From Roseimaritima sediminicola (GTDB taxonomy: Bacteria; Planctomycetota; Planctomycetia; Pirellulales; Pirellulaceae): DNA of 64,000 nucleotides. Position 1 is the first letter of the stretch. Every line of letters starts with the position of its first letter. Position numbers and translations under genes: made by a program. The notes below the pieces were generated by a model, which was not told where the DNA came from, made no database searches, and worked only from the letters and a program-made list of their open reading frames with translations. The stretch covers positions 124,001 to 188,000 of the forward strand of contig NZ_WIAD01000004.1 in the NCBI RefSeq assembly GCF_009618275.1, given 5' to 3'. Shown here one piece after another: positions 55,794-64,000 of the stretch.

Positions 55794-57320
55794 TTAGCGC
55801 GCGTCGACGGTCACGCCCGGCCAATCGTCGCTGCGAAACGGCGTCAGGGGCAGGTCGTCCTGGTTGTACAGGTTCACCCGGGGGTTGTCGGCCCAGCCGT
55901 AGCGGACGGCCTGCGGATCCTGGACCTCGCCGCTGGAAACCTCGATCCGCCCATCCTTCAGGATCTTGGCGTCGGCCCAGTGGAACTTGCGGTCTTCGCC
56001 GGCGACGGCAAAGCCGACCGGGTGATTCACATCGAAGGGCCGCCAGCCGCTGCCGACGTGGTCAAACGACAGCACCAGCTTGTTGCCCTGCTTTTCCATC
56101 GAAGCAAAACGGGGGCTCCGGTAGTCCATCTCGACACCGTACTGCTGCGCCAGTGCCCAGCGGGCCAAGCGGCGACCGACGATCTGCTTGTTCCGCGGGT
56201 GGATGTCTTTGCCTTCGCCGCGGTCGATGATTACGGCCTCGCCGGTGTTGGGCAATTTGTCCATGGTCATCGTCTGGGCTTCGCGCAGCTCGGCCCAGCT
56301 GCTCTCGCCGGGCTGCTCGACTTCGGCGCGGAAATCGGCCAACTGGACCCAGTAGAAGGGGAAATCGCCCTGGCCCCAGTCGTCGCGCCACTGTTGGATC
56401 ATCAACGGAAACAGGTCGCGGTACTGGTAGGCTCGGCCGGCGTTGGATTCGCCCTGGTACCAGATCGCTCCGCGGATGCCGTATCCCAGGTGCGACTTCA
56501 ACACGCCGTTATAGATATTGCCGGGATTGTGGTTTCCGGTCACGGCTCGACGCAGCCCGGCCAGCTGTTTCTTTTCGTCCTGGCTGAGGTCTTCTTTGTC
56601 CTTCAGCTCCTGGTACTGCGATTCCATCTGCTCATAGCGGGCGAGCAAGGGCCCGTACATCTCTTGATCCTTGGCCAGGGTTTCTCGCGGCACCCAAGCT
56701 TCCGCGGCGGAACCGCCCCAGGCGTTATTGATCAAGCCGACCGGCACGTCGAGCGTCTGATGCAACTGGCGGCCGAAGAAGTAGCCGACCGCGCTGAAAT
56801 TGCCAACCGTCTCGGGCGAGCAAACCATCCAGGTGTGATCGTCGTGCGACCAGACCGGCTGCTGGGTTCCCACCCGAGGAAAATTAATCATGCGGATTTC
56901 GGGATAGTTCGCCGCGGCGACTTCCAGGTCCAAATCCTCCGATCGATTGACGGTCCAAGCCATGTTCGACTGGCCGCTGCAGATCCAGACCTCGCCGACC
57001 AGGATGTCGCTGACGGTCACCTTGTTGTTGCCCTCGACAGTCATCTGCCGCGGCTCGCCAACGCTCAGTGGTTTCAGCGTCACGCGCCAATTGCCCTCGG
57101 CGTCGGCCTGAGTGCTGTGTTCCTGATCGCCCAGGCGGACCGTGACTTTCTCGCCGGCATCGGCCCGGCCCCAAACCGGATTCTCCTGGTCTCGTTGGAG
57201 GACCATGTGGTCGGAGAAGACGTTGGGCAGCCGCACGTCGGCGCGGGCGGCGACGTCGAATGCCCCGCCGACGACCAACAGGCCGGCCAGCAAGACGGGA
57301 AAGGACATCGTGATCTTCAT
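55794..57320 (-). CDS. Sialate O-acetylesterase-like SGNH hydrolase, exported
   Basis: 508 aa from ATG 57320 (frame open to 57371). Signal peptide FPVLLAGLLVVGGAF. The N-terminal beta domain (LPNVFSDHMVLQRDQENPVWG) is typical of this family. The nucleophile lies in VWICSGQSNMAW (Ser near 114). Further blocks: GAIWYQGESNAGRAYQY, FPFYWVQLADFR and the catalytic DIHPRNKQIVGRRLARWA (Asp-x-His). Removes O-acetyl groups from sialic acid or other glycans; in planctomycetes probably plant or algal polysaccharides. Substrate inferred only. Confidence 0.92.
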   Translation of the reverse strand: MKITMSFPVLLAGLLVVGGAFDVAARADVRLPNVFSDHMVLQRDQENPVWGRADAGEKVTVRLGDQEHSTQADAEGNWRVTLKPLSVGEPRQMTVEGNNKVTVSDILVGEVWICSGQSNMAWTVNRSEDLDLEVAAANYPEIRMINFPRVGTQQPVWSHDDHTWMVCSPETVGNFSAVGYFFGRQLHQTLDVPVGLINNAWGGSAAEAWVPRETLAKDQEMYGPLLARYEQMESQYQELKDKEDLSQDEKKQLAGLRRAVTGNHNPGNIYNGVLKSHLGYGIRGAIWYQGESNAGRAYQYRDLFPLMIQQWRDDWGQGDFPFYWVQLADFRAEVEQPGESSWAELREAQTMTMDKLPNTGEAVIIDRGEGKDIHPRNKQIVGRRLARWALAQQYGVEMDYRSPRFASMEKQGNKLVLSFDHVGSGWRPFDVNHPVGFAVAGEDRKFHWADAKILKDGRIEVSSGEVQDPQAVRYGWADNPRVNLYNQDDLPLTPFRSDDWPGVTVDAR

Positions 57321-57476
57321 GGTGAGTACCTCAGTGCAAAACAGAAACCGCGTGAACGCTTGGTTGCACAAACAACCCGAGCGAGCGCGGCGTGGTAGGA
57401 GTGGGGTGCATACGGTGCAGGGGTGATCAGTCTAGCGACCGCGACCGGGGCCTGCCACAAAGCCCCTTTTTCGCTG

Positions 57477-57506
57477 TTGCAATTTTTACAAACCGCTTGC
57501 TAGACT
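57477..57506 (+). promoter_or_regulatory. Sigma-70-type promoter for the kinase-regulator operon
   Basis: TTGCAA (57477-57482), 18-base spacer, TAGACT (57501-57506). Located 46 bases before the GTG start at 57553, which has AAGGAGG upstream. Confidence 0.6.
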
Positions 57507-57552
57507 CGCCTTGCGAGCGTAGACGGAACTTACCCAGCAAGGAGGCTGGACG

Positions 57553-59196
57553 GTGTTAGCAAGATCGCCGATTCGAACCAAACTATTGTTGGCGTTGGCG
57601 ATCCTGACGGCCATGGTCACCACGCTGGCTTTCAGCGGATTCTGGGGCCTGTACCGGTACCGCCGGCTGGCCAATAGCGTCAGCCAACGGGCGGCCGAAA
57701 TTCCTCAAACCAACGCTCTGATCCGCAGCGTCGAAACCCTGCGCGACAGTTGCCACCGGATCGAAGACGTTCGCTTCCGGCGGTTGACGCTGGGATCCGA
57801 ACGCCTGCTGTCCAGCGCCATCCTGCACACCGAAAGCGATCGCTTCAACCATGCGTTGGAAGAGTTCACCTCGGTCCTCTCCCGCTACCGCGCATCCCTG
57901 GATGCATCCAGCAGCGAAGACATCCTATTTGCCGATCCCCGCCAGCAGCAGAGATTGTTGGACGCGATCGAACGGACGGTGCAAGACCTCCAACAATTGC
58001 ACCGGCGTCCGGTGAATGAATTGGAACCGATTCAGTTTGCGTCGCTGCAACTGAAGCTGGACGAGCTGTACGATCAAACCCAGCAATTGCCCGGCTTTCT
58101 GCAGATGCGCATGACCACCGTTCGCGATGAGGTCAAGGGCCAGTACCGCACCTGGATCGCCCTGGCCTGGCTGTGTACGGTGCTCGCGCTGATCATGCTG
58201 GGCGTACTGCTGTGGTTGTTCCGAACGTTGGTCGTCCAGCCGTTTCGCACGCTGCTGGACGGTTGCCGCCTGGTGGCCGGCGGCCAGTTCAACCACCACA
58301 TCGAACTGGGCACCGGCGACGAACTGGACGAACTGGGTCAGGCCATGAACGGAATGACCGAACGTTTCCAGCAGACCTGCACCGAACTGCACCTGATGTG
58401 CGAAGACCTGGATCGCCAAGTTCGCGAACGAACGCGCGAAGTGATCCAGCGCGAACAATTGGCCAGCGTCGGCTTCCTGGCCGCCGGCGTCGCGCACGAA
58501 ATCAACAACCCCCTGGCCTCGATCGCCTGGAGTGCCGAAGCCCTGGAATCGCGGCTGCACGACGTGCTGCATGGCGATGACGAAACCCGCAGCATCACCG
58601 GCGAGGAAGCCGCTACGATCCGCAAGAACCTCTCTCGCATCCAAGACGAAGCCTTCCGCTGCAAAGGCATCACCGAACGCTTGCTGGACTTCAGCCGCCT
58701 CGGCAATGTGACGGTCGAACCGACCGATCTGGGCAGCCTGGTCGAGGACGTCGTCTCGATGGTCAGCACCCTCGGACAGTATCGCTGTAAATCGATTCAG
58801 GTGATCTGCCCCGAAAAGGTCGTCGCGGCGGTCAACGCCCAAGAGATCCGCCAAGTCGTGCTGAACCTGTTGACCAACGCCCTGGAGAGCGTCGCCAGCG
58901 ACGGCTTGGTCGAAGTGAGCATTCGCAAACAGGACCAACAGGTTTGCATCTGCGTCAGCGACGATGGCTGTGGGATGACCGAAGAGGTCCGCGAACACCT
59001 GTTCGAACCCTTCTTTACCCGCCGCAACGACGGTCGCGGTACCGGATTGGGACTCAGCATCACCTATCGCATCGTCTGCAAACATCAAGGCCTGATCACC
59101 GCCTACAGCGATGGCGTCGGCCGCGGCTCGCGGCTGGAAGTCACCCTGCCCCTGGAACCTGTCGAGAGAGAATATGCCACGCGCCAAGTCGCCTGA
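57553..59196 (+). CDS. Membrane sensor histidine kinase
   Basis: 547 aa, GTG start after a strong AAGGAGG. Two membrane segments (about 10-33 and 198-221) enclose a helical sensor region of about 160 residues. A HAMP segment follows (PFRTLLDGCRLVAGGQFNHHI). The dimerisation/phosphoacceptor motif is FLAAGVAHEINNPLASI (His about 316). The ATPase domain has the N-box LNLLTNALESV, the DGCGM G1 box, FEPFFTRR and GTGLGLSI. It overlaps the NtrC-type regulator gene by 23 bases, so the two form a two-component system. Confidence 0.95.
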   Translation: MLARSPIRTKLLLALAILTAMVTTLAFSGFWGLYRYRRLANSVSQRAAEIPQTNALIRSVETLRDSCHRIEDVRFRRLTLGSERLLSSAILHTESDRFNHALEEFTSVLSRYRASLDASSSEDILFADPRQQQRLLDAIERTVQDLQQLHRRPVNELEPIQFASLQLKLDELYDQTQQLPGFLQMRMTTVRDEVKGQYRTWIALAWLCTVLALIMLGVLLWLFRTLVVQPFRTLLDGCRLVAGGQFNHHIELGTGDELDELGQAMNGMTERFQQTCTELHLMCEDLDRQVRERTREVIQREQLASVGFLAAGVAHEINNPLASIAWSAEALESRLHDVLHGDDETRSITGEEAATIRKNLSRIQDEAFRCKGITERLLDFSRLGNVTVEPTDLGSLVEDVVSMVSTLGQYRCKSIQVICPEKVVAAVNAQEIRQVVLNLLTNALESVASDGLVEVSIRKQDQQVCICVSDDGCGMTEEVREHLFEPFFTRRNDGRGTGLGLSITYRIVCKHQGLITAYSDGVGRGSRLEVTLPLEPVEREYATRQVA

Positions 59197-60562
59197 GAAT
59201 GAACCCCAGATGCGTATCCTGTTCGCCGACGACGAGGAGAACCTGCAGGAGTTGGTCCGCAGCGAAGTACCGCGGATGGGTTACGCCGTGACGGTCTGCC
59301 CCGATGGCTTAACCGCCGTGGCGGCTCTGGAAAAAGAAGACTTCGACTGCATGATCGTCGACCTGCAGATGCCCGGACTCAATGGGCTGCAGGTGATCGA
59401 GAAAGCCGCCCAGCTGCGTCCGGACATGGACACCGTGATCATGACCGGCAACCCCAGCCAGGAAACGGCCATCGCGGCGGTCCAGTACCAGGTCTTCGAC
59501 TACCTGACCAAACCCTGCCGGTTGGCCGACATCGCGGGACTGCTCGGTCGCGTCCGCGAACGCCGCCAGAGCCGCCGGCAAGTGGCGGCGTTGGAACATC
59601 GGGTGCGGCGGGCCGAAGGCGAAACCCGGCTGGTCGGCGAACACCCCTCGATGCACGAAACGATGCGCCTGATCGAACGCGTCGGAGCCTCCGAAAGCAC
59701 CGTCCTGGTTCGCGGCGAAACCGGCTGCGGCAAGGAACTGGTCGCCAGGGCCCTGCACGAGAACAGCGGTCGCGCCGACCAACCGTTCGTGGCGATCAAC
59801 TGCGGCGCCCTGCCGGAGAACCTGATCGAGAGCGAATTGTTTGGTCACTGCCGCGGTGCCTTTACCGGCGCCGACGCCGCTCGCACCGGCCTGTTCGAAA
59901 TGGCCGACGGCGGCACCTTGTTCCTGGACGAGATCGGCGAGCTGCCGCTGTCGATGCAGGCCAAGCTGCTGCGCGTGCTGGAAACCGGCGACATCCGCCG
60001 CGTCGGCGACAACGACACCAAACACATCGACGTCCGCGTCGTCTGTGCCACGCACCGCGACCTGGAACAGATGGTTCACGAAGGCCAATTCCGCGAAGAC
60101 TTGATGTTCCGCATCAACACCTTCGAAGTCCGCGTTCCGGCGCTTCGCCAGCGGGCCAGCGACATCCCCGTCCTGGCCGCCCACCTGCTGCGGCGTTTCC
60201 GTCCCGACGCCAAGGGCAGCGCCGAGGAAAGCTTCGCCCCGGAAACCCTGCGTGTGTTGGGCGAACACGTCTGGCCGGGCAACGTGCGGGAGCTGGCCAA
60301 TGTGATCGAACACGCGGCCATCCTGTGTGATCAATTACCGATCCTGCCGGAGCATCTGCCGCGGCACTTCAGCAACCGGCAGCTCCGCAAAGAGCTGCGG
60401 GCCAACGGCCCGATCAGCCTGCGGGACCTGGAGATGCACGCGATCGACGAGGCGCTCGAGCGCCATGACGGCAACAAACCGGCCGCCGCCGCCGAACTGG
60501 GGATCAGCCTCAAGACGCTGTACAACAAGCTCAACGCCGCGGTCGAAAACAAAGCCGGGTAA
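59174..60562 (+). CDS. NtrC-family sigma-54-dependent response regulator
   Basis: 462 aa from ATG 59174 (GAGAG upstream); ATG 59210 is an alternative. The receiver domain has acidic pair DDEEN, phospho-acceptor Asp in [10 protein letters not shown] and Lys in YLTKPC. The AAA+ domain shows Walker A GETGCGKE, the GAFTGA sigma-54 contact motif ([11 protein letters not shown]), Walker [13 protein letters not shown] and [18 protein letters not shown]-terminal Fis-type HTH is [16 protein letters not shown]. Activates sigma-54 promoters under control of the kinase; targets are unknown. Confidence 0.96.
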   Translation: MPRAKSPENEPQMRILFADDEENLQELVRSEVPRMGYAVTVCPDGLTAVAALEKEDFDCMIVDLQMPGLNGLQVIEKAAQLRPDMDTVIMTGNPSQETAIAAVQYQVFDYLTKPCRLADIAGLLGRVRERRQSRRQVAALEHRVRRAEGETRLVGEHPSMHETMRLIERVGASESTVLVRGETGCGKELVARALHENSGRADQPFVAINCGALPENLIESELFGHCRGAFTGADAARTGLFEMADGGTLFLDEIGELPLSMQAKLLRVLETGDIRRVGDNDTKHIDVRVVCATHRDLEQMVHEGQFREDLMFRINTFEVRVPALRQRASDIPVLAAHLLRRFRPDAKGSAEESFAPETLRVLGEHVWPGNVRELANVIEHAAILCDQLPILPEHLPRHFSNRQLRKELRANGPISLRDLEMHAIDEALERHDGNKPAAAAELGISLKTLYNKLNAAVENKAG

Positions 60563-60760
60563 GGTTTCCCCACCCGGTAGCTGAAGTCGCCAGACTTTGG
60601 ACAGCCACGAAGTGGTGATAGGTCGTAGCCATGGGCGCGAGCCCAGGGACCCGCTCTTTACCCTCCTGCTGCGCGGGAGGGTGTTGTCGCGGGGTTTCAC
60701 CGAAAGATTCATGCCGACGGGCTTAGAATTTTGTCAGGAACGTGAGCCCATCGCCCCTCG
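60563..60760. repeat. Convergent intergenic region with repeat elements
   Basis: Contains GTAGCTGAAGTCGCCAGACT (60577-60600), a GGGCGCGAGCCCAGGG palindrome near 60632 and an inverted CCCTCCTGC/GCGGGAGGG element near 60661. No gene. Confidence 0.7.
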
Positions 60761-61363
60761 CTACAACTTCTGGCGGATCACGCCCACGGCGATGCCCATG
60801 ACTTGGGCGTCGCGAACGTAGATCGGTTCCATCTCGCGATTGGCCGGCTGCAGGCGGATGCGGTCCTCTTCGGGATACCAGTACTTCAACGTCGCTTCGC
60901 CGTCGGGCGTTTGCGCCACGACGATCTGGCCGGGCGAAGCCCACTGCCGGCGCTCGACCACCACGTAATCCCCATCGGCGATGTGGGCTTCGATCATCGA
61001 GTCGCCCGAGACCTGCAAGATAAACCGGTTCTCTCCGGCAAACATCTCGCTCAGATCCATCCGTTCGTTCTGCTCAAAAGCCAACGTCGTCGGACCGGCT
61101 GCGACCACGCCGGCGAACTGAATCGCCCCGGGCGAACGGTCGGCTTGATGCGTCAACTCGATGGCCCGCGACTTGTTGGGGCTGCGGCGGATCAGCCCCT
61201 TCCGCTCGATGGCCTTCAAGTGGCACATCACTCCGTTGGGGCTCTTGATCCCGAACTGCTCGCCGATCTCCCGAACCGTCGGGCCGTAGCCACGCTGCAC
61301 GATCAGATTGCGGATCAAGTCGTACACCTGTTGCTGCCGCGCCGTCAGTTTTGCGTTTTCCAT
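60761..61363 (-). CDS. lexA: LexA repressor
   Basis: 200 aa with GGGAG ten bases upstream. SOS repressor: N-terminal winged helix (LTARQQQVYDLIRNLI, YGPTVREIGEQFGIKSPNGVMCHL), cleavage site Ala-Gly in GVVAAGPT (about 87-88), catalytic Ser in VSGDSMIEAHI and catalytic Lys in GEATLKYWYP. Complete. Its own promoter region holds a TGTACA-N9-TGTACA palindrome overlapping the -10, consistent with autorepression. Confidence 0.97.
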   Translation of the reverse strand: MENAKLTARQQQVYDLIRNLIVQRGYGPTVREIGEQFGIKSPNGVMCHLKAIERKGLIRRSPNKSRAIELTHQADRSPGAIQFAGVVAAGPTTLAFEQNERMDLSEMFAGENRFILQVSGDSMIEAHIADGDYVVVERRQWASPGQIVVAQTPDGEATLKYWYPEEDRIRLQPANREMEPIYVRDAQVMGIAVGVIRQKL

Positions 61364-61419
61364 TTTTCGGATACTCCCTCAGTGGGTGATGCGCGGCCGC
61401 CGAGCTGACTAGGGCCGCC

Positions 61420-61440
61420 TGTACAGTATCAAATTGTACA
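61420..61440. promoter_or_regulatory. Candidate LexA operator
   Basis: TGTACA (61420-61425), nine bases, TGTACA (61435-61440), a 21-bp partly symmetric element 57 bases upstream of lexA, overlapping the predicted -10. It is not the Bacillus GAAC-N4-GTTC or E. coli CTG-N10-CAG box. Role inferred from position only. Confidence 0.55.
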
Positions 61441-61460
61441 CCCCAAACTGAGGATGTCTA
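61433..61460 (-). promoter_or_regulatory. lexA promoter
   Basis: Minus strand TAGACA (61460-61455), 16-base spacer, TACAAT (61438-61433). Each hexamer matches the sigma-70 consensus at five of six positions. The -10 lies in the right half of the candidate operator. Confidence 0.6.
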
Positions 61461-61765
61461 CCCCCCTACGGAACAGAAAAAACGAGGCGAAAATGTAGCT
61501 GGCAAAAACGAGCCGGACCCCGGACGGCCTGGCGGTTGACTGAGCCGTTCAAGCACGTCGCAACCTTTAATCCGGCTTCACTCTCCCTCTGGGAGAGTCG
61601 GGCTCTCAGGCACTAGCTTCGGTTTCGTCACTGCAAAACCGGGGCTATCGCCCAAACGGCTCACACCAAGCAGTGCGTTTTCGAAGGAACCGACAGGCCG
61701 TAGAGGATGCGGAGAGAGAGAGAGGATGCGAAGAGCGAAACGCCCAAACACACGGCGTAGGGGAC
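61441..61765. other. Upstream region of lexA with a repeat fragment
   Basis: A CTCTCCC-TCTGGGAGAG palindrome followed by TCGGGCTCTCAGGC (61581-61611) is a half-copy of the hairpin family seen at 55683-55756. Near 61705-61735 is a purine-rich GAGAGAGAGAGAGGATGCG stretch. No gene. Confidence 0.65.
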
Positions 61766-63247
61766 TTAACTTCCGCTCCCACTGGCCTGTTTTTTCAGCT
61801 GCACCAGCTGCTGCCGCTCGGGAAGCGTCTTGTAGGCCGGATCCAGCGGGTAACAGCCGCTGATCCAGCCGTTGCGCGGCGCGGTCGTGCAGTCGCTGAA
61901 CGTGCGGCAGATCAACTTCCGCTCCAGCGGCCGACCGGCCAGCACATCCCGCGGCAACTGGGGATAGGACAGCACCATCCGGCCCAGCCCAACCGCGTCG
62001 ACCATGCCCTGCTCCACGACCGCCTGTGCGACGTGCGGCAGAAACTGCTGCAGGTAGGTGTAGCCGCTGCCGACGACGAACATCTCCGGGACCGCTCGCT
62101 TGCACTGGGCCACCGCGTCGATCTGTCGGACCACGCCGCACAGCGGATCCTCCGGCGGCTGGTACCCGTCGCTGGGCGGAAAGATGGCCGGCCGCTGGAT
62201 GTGAGGGTTGTAGTAGGGACTGCCGCAGCTGAGGTTCAACAGCCGCACGCCGCGGCGGGCCAGCCGCCGCACCAAGCGCAGCGGTTCCTCCAGATCCTGC
62301 TGCAGCGGATCGTCGGCGCGGCACCCAAAACCGGCCTCATACCGCTGGCCGCCCGGCGCCGCCGCCGGCTGGCCGACCTCCGCCCCCGGTTCGTAGGGCA
62401 GCGTATCAAACAGACTCAGCCGCACCCCGATGGCCAGCCGCGGACAAGCCGCTCTGACCGCATCGATGATCGATAACAGCAATCGCGTACGGCCGTCGAA
62501 ATCGCCACCGTAACGTCCCGGGCGACTCCGAGCACTGAGCATCTCGTGCAGCAGGTATCCATGGCAGGCTTTGACGTCGACGAAGTGAAACCCGCAGCGT
62601 TCGGCCAGCCGGGCGGCGCGCACATAGTCGTCGACAAGATCGTCCAGTTGGGCGTCGGTCCACACCGCGGTGTCGTCGTCGGGGTCGATGCCGCAGCGGG
62701 CATCCAGGATGGGATGGTGGTAAGCGATCCGCGGCTCGAGCCGCTGTTTATCGTTGGGCCTGCAGAAACGACCGCTGTGGGTCAGCTGCAAGCCGATGAC
62801 CAGCCCTTCGGTGTCGCCCATCGCCTCCTGATGCGCCTCGACCAGCGCGGCGTGCAGGGTTCGCAGTCCGGCCTCGTTGCTTTCCAGCGCCAGCGTTTGA
62901 TGCGGATTGGCGCGTCCATCGGCGCGAACCGCCGCGGCCTCGCCGCCCCAAATTAATTTCGCTCCACTGGCCCCGAAACGCTGCCAGCGGCGGATCGTCC
63001 ACGACGACGGGCTGCCGTCCCGCTCCGCATCCCAGCCTTCCATCGGATGGATGCACCAACGGTTACCGATCCGCAATTGTCCCACGCTGCCTTCGCCCAC
63101 GCTGGCCTCGGCGGCCAAGGGCGAGCCCTGTTCGGCGGACAAGACCTGCTCGTCGACCGGCAGCGTCAACTGCAACTCGGTCAAACGTTCGCGAAAGGCG
63201 GCGGGGGAGCGCAGTTGAGCCAGTTTTCCGTAAGTCACAGAGGCCAT
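61766..63247 (-). CDS. Old yellow enzyme family NADH:flavin oxidoreductase
   Basis: 493 aa from ATG 63247. FMN-binding TIM barrel: IHPMEGWDAERDG, LIWGGEAAAVRADGR, LVIGLQLTHSGRF (flavin contacts) and VKACHGYLLHEMLSARSRPGRYGGDFDGR, with the substrate-binding His. VGSGYTYL and GLGRMVLSYPQLP are the C-terminal phosphate-binding region. Late cysteines (LICRTFSDCTTAPRNGWISGC) resemble the Fe-S region of dienoyl-CoA-reductase-type proteins but the spacing is unusual and the second (NAD/FAD) half is absent. Substrate unknown. Confidence 0.88.
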   Translation of the reverse strand: MASVTYGKLAQLRSPAAFRERLTELQLTLPVDEQVLSAEQGSPLAAEASVGEGSVGQLRIGNRWCIHPMEGWDAERDGSPSSWTIRRWQRFGASGAKLIWGGEAAAVRADGRANPHQTLALESNEAGLRTLHAALVEAHQEAMGDTEGLVIGLQLTHSGRFCRPNDKQRLEPRIAYHHPILDARCGIDPDDDTAVWTDAQLDDLVDDYVRAARLAERCGFHFVDVKACHGYLLHEMLSARSRPGRYGGDFDGRTRLLLSIIDAVRAACPRLAIGVRLSLFDTLPYEPGAEVGQPAAAPGGQRYEAGFGCRADDPLQQDLEEPLRLVRRLARRGVRLLNLSCGSPYYNPHIQRPAIFPPSDGYQPPEDPLCGVVRQIDAVAQCKRAVPEMFVVGSGYTYLQQFLPHVAQAVVEQGMVDAVGLGRMVLSYPQLPRDVLAGRPLERKLICRTFSDCTTAPRNGWISGCYPLDPAYKTLPERQQLVQLKKQASGSGS

Positions 63248-63375
63248 CGGCAGGGTTCTCAGATAAGTAGACGAAATCGATGCAGCGGCGGGGCAGACGT
63301 GACGGAGCAATGCCGCTCAGCCGTTTAGACGTTAGCCCCGCTTCGTTTGGAAGTTTGTCTCGGTACGTTTGGACG

Positions 63376-64000
63376 TTAGCTCGCCGGAGCCGCGAGATAG
63401 CCCGAGTAGCACAGCGCGATCACGGTCAGGCCGACCGGAAAGCACCACAGGGCGAACCAGTCCAGCCTGCCCAGTTGGCTCCAACGAATCAACCACCGCA
63501 GCGAGACCACCCCGACGACGAAGGCCACCACGGCGCCGGACAACAGCACGCTGAGGCCCTCGCCACTGGGCGGTTGCTCGACCAGATCCTTCACCGCCAA
63601 GACCGTGGCGCCCAGAATCGCGGGGATGGCCAGAAGGAACGAAAACGTGACCGCGTCCTCGTTCCGCAGCCCCAGCAACCGGCCGCCGACGATCGTCGAA
63701 CCGCTGCGGCTGACCCCGGGCAGGATCGCGAAGGCTTGAAAACATCCCACGGCCAAGGCGCCGGCCCAGCTGAACTGCTGGTAAGCTCGCTCGCCGCGCG
63801 GAATCCACCGCAGCGCCGCCAACATCGCGGCGGTGACCAACAGCATGCACCCGGCCAGCAAAGGATTCTTCAGCATCGCTTCGAACTGCGTCTTCAGCGT
63901 CAACCCGACCACGACGGCCGGCAACGTGCCGATGACCAGCAGCGGAATCACGCGGCGATCCGACCGAAGCAGCGCCAGGATCCGCTGCCAGTAGACCACC
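63376..64000 (-). CDS. uppP: Undecaprenyl-diphosphatase (partial, N-terminus beyond window)
   Basis: At least 208 residues; the N-terminal part lies outside the window. Dephosphorylates undecaprenyl pyrophosphate, recycling the lipid carrier for peptidoglycan and LPS. The diagnostic motif is FAILPGVSRSGSTIVGGRLLGL, and RGERAYQQFSWAGALAVGCFQA precedes it; at least six hydrophobic segments are visible. The conserved N-terminal EGxTEFLPVSSxGH motif should be upstream of the edge. Confidence 0.93.
   Translation of the reverse strand, partial: VVYWQRILALLRSDRRVIPLLVIGTLPAVVVGLTLKTQFEAMLKNPLLAGCMLLVTAAMLAALRWIPRGERAYQQFSWAGALAVGCFQAFAILPGVSRSGSTIVGGRLLGLRNEDAVTFSFLLAIPAILGATVLAVKDLVEQPPSGEGLSVLLSGAVVAFVVGVVSLRWLIRWSQLGRLDWFALWCFPVGLTVIALCYSGYLAAPAS

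Overview
The window is high-GC bacterial chromosome from a member of the Planctomycetes, most likely Pirellulaceae (Rhodopirellula relatives). Marker families support this: a paired DUF1501 protein and cytochrome-c/DUF1549/DUF1553 protein, a TIGR03000 protein, a dockerin protein with the planctomycete 'LESRRLLA' leader, a DUF1080 lipoprotein, DUF1573, DUF3857-transglutaminase, HTTM and DUF1844 proteins. kdsB implies a Kdo-containing LPS outer membrane. No rRNA, tRNA, CRISPR array, prophage or insertion sequence was recognised. I support 42 protein genes; one is cut by each window edge.

Layout. 1-5907 (-): four-gene operon of a large membrane coiled-coil protein, an acidic secreted protein, an alpha-toroid (squalene-cyclase-like) protein and an edge-truncated secreted protein. 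6097-8785 (+): sulfotransferase and two-domain DUF1080 lipoprotein. 8885-12722 (-): secreted M8-like metalloprotease with dockerin, then a Pro/Ala-rich secreted protein. 12798-15745 (-): kdsB-pyrG-DUF1844 operon. 16114-17468 (+): overlapping pair of bacterial PH-domain membrane proteins. 17599-22020 (-): giant DUF3857/transglutaminase protein bracketed by 95-bp direct repeats. 22281-28965 (-): WecA/MraY-type transferase, O-antigen-ligase-like protein, DUF1573 protein, tetraheme lipoprotein. 29191-34704: two alpha/beta hydrolases, a low-GC GxxExxY gene, and a lipoprotein plus trypsin-like-protein pair. 35431-39485 (-): PSD1/DUF1501 pair. 39859-40914 (-): HhH-GPD-like protein with a histone-H1-like tail. 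41036-46425 (-): nusA-infB-rbfA, with a promoter and an intrinsic terminator in the nusA leader. 46616-47926 (-): ketosynthase homologue lacking the catalytic Cys. 48134-53936: EF-hand/collagen-like protein, beta-barrel protein, HTTM pair, TIGR03000 protein. 54077-57320 (-): exported isoaspartate methyltransferase and sialate O-acetylesterase. 57553-60562 (+): histidine kinase and NtrC-type regulator. 60761-64000 (-): lexA with an apparent operator, an old-yellow-enzyme family protein and uppP (partial).

The genes mix housekeeping (CTP and Kdo synthesis, transcription/translation factors, SOS control, undecaprenyl recycling) with secreted and envelope functions. Intergenic space is filled with several families of short palindromic repeats, which explain nearly all long gaps. 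The strongest regulatory observations are the likely attenuator ahead of nusA, and a TGTACA-N9-TGTACA element overlapping the lexA -10. The most unusual proteins are the Cys-less ketosynthase, the histone-tailed HhH-GPD protein and the low-complexity tails on both NusA and RbfA.
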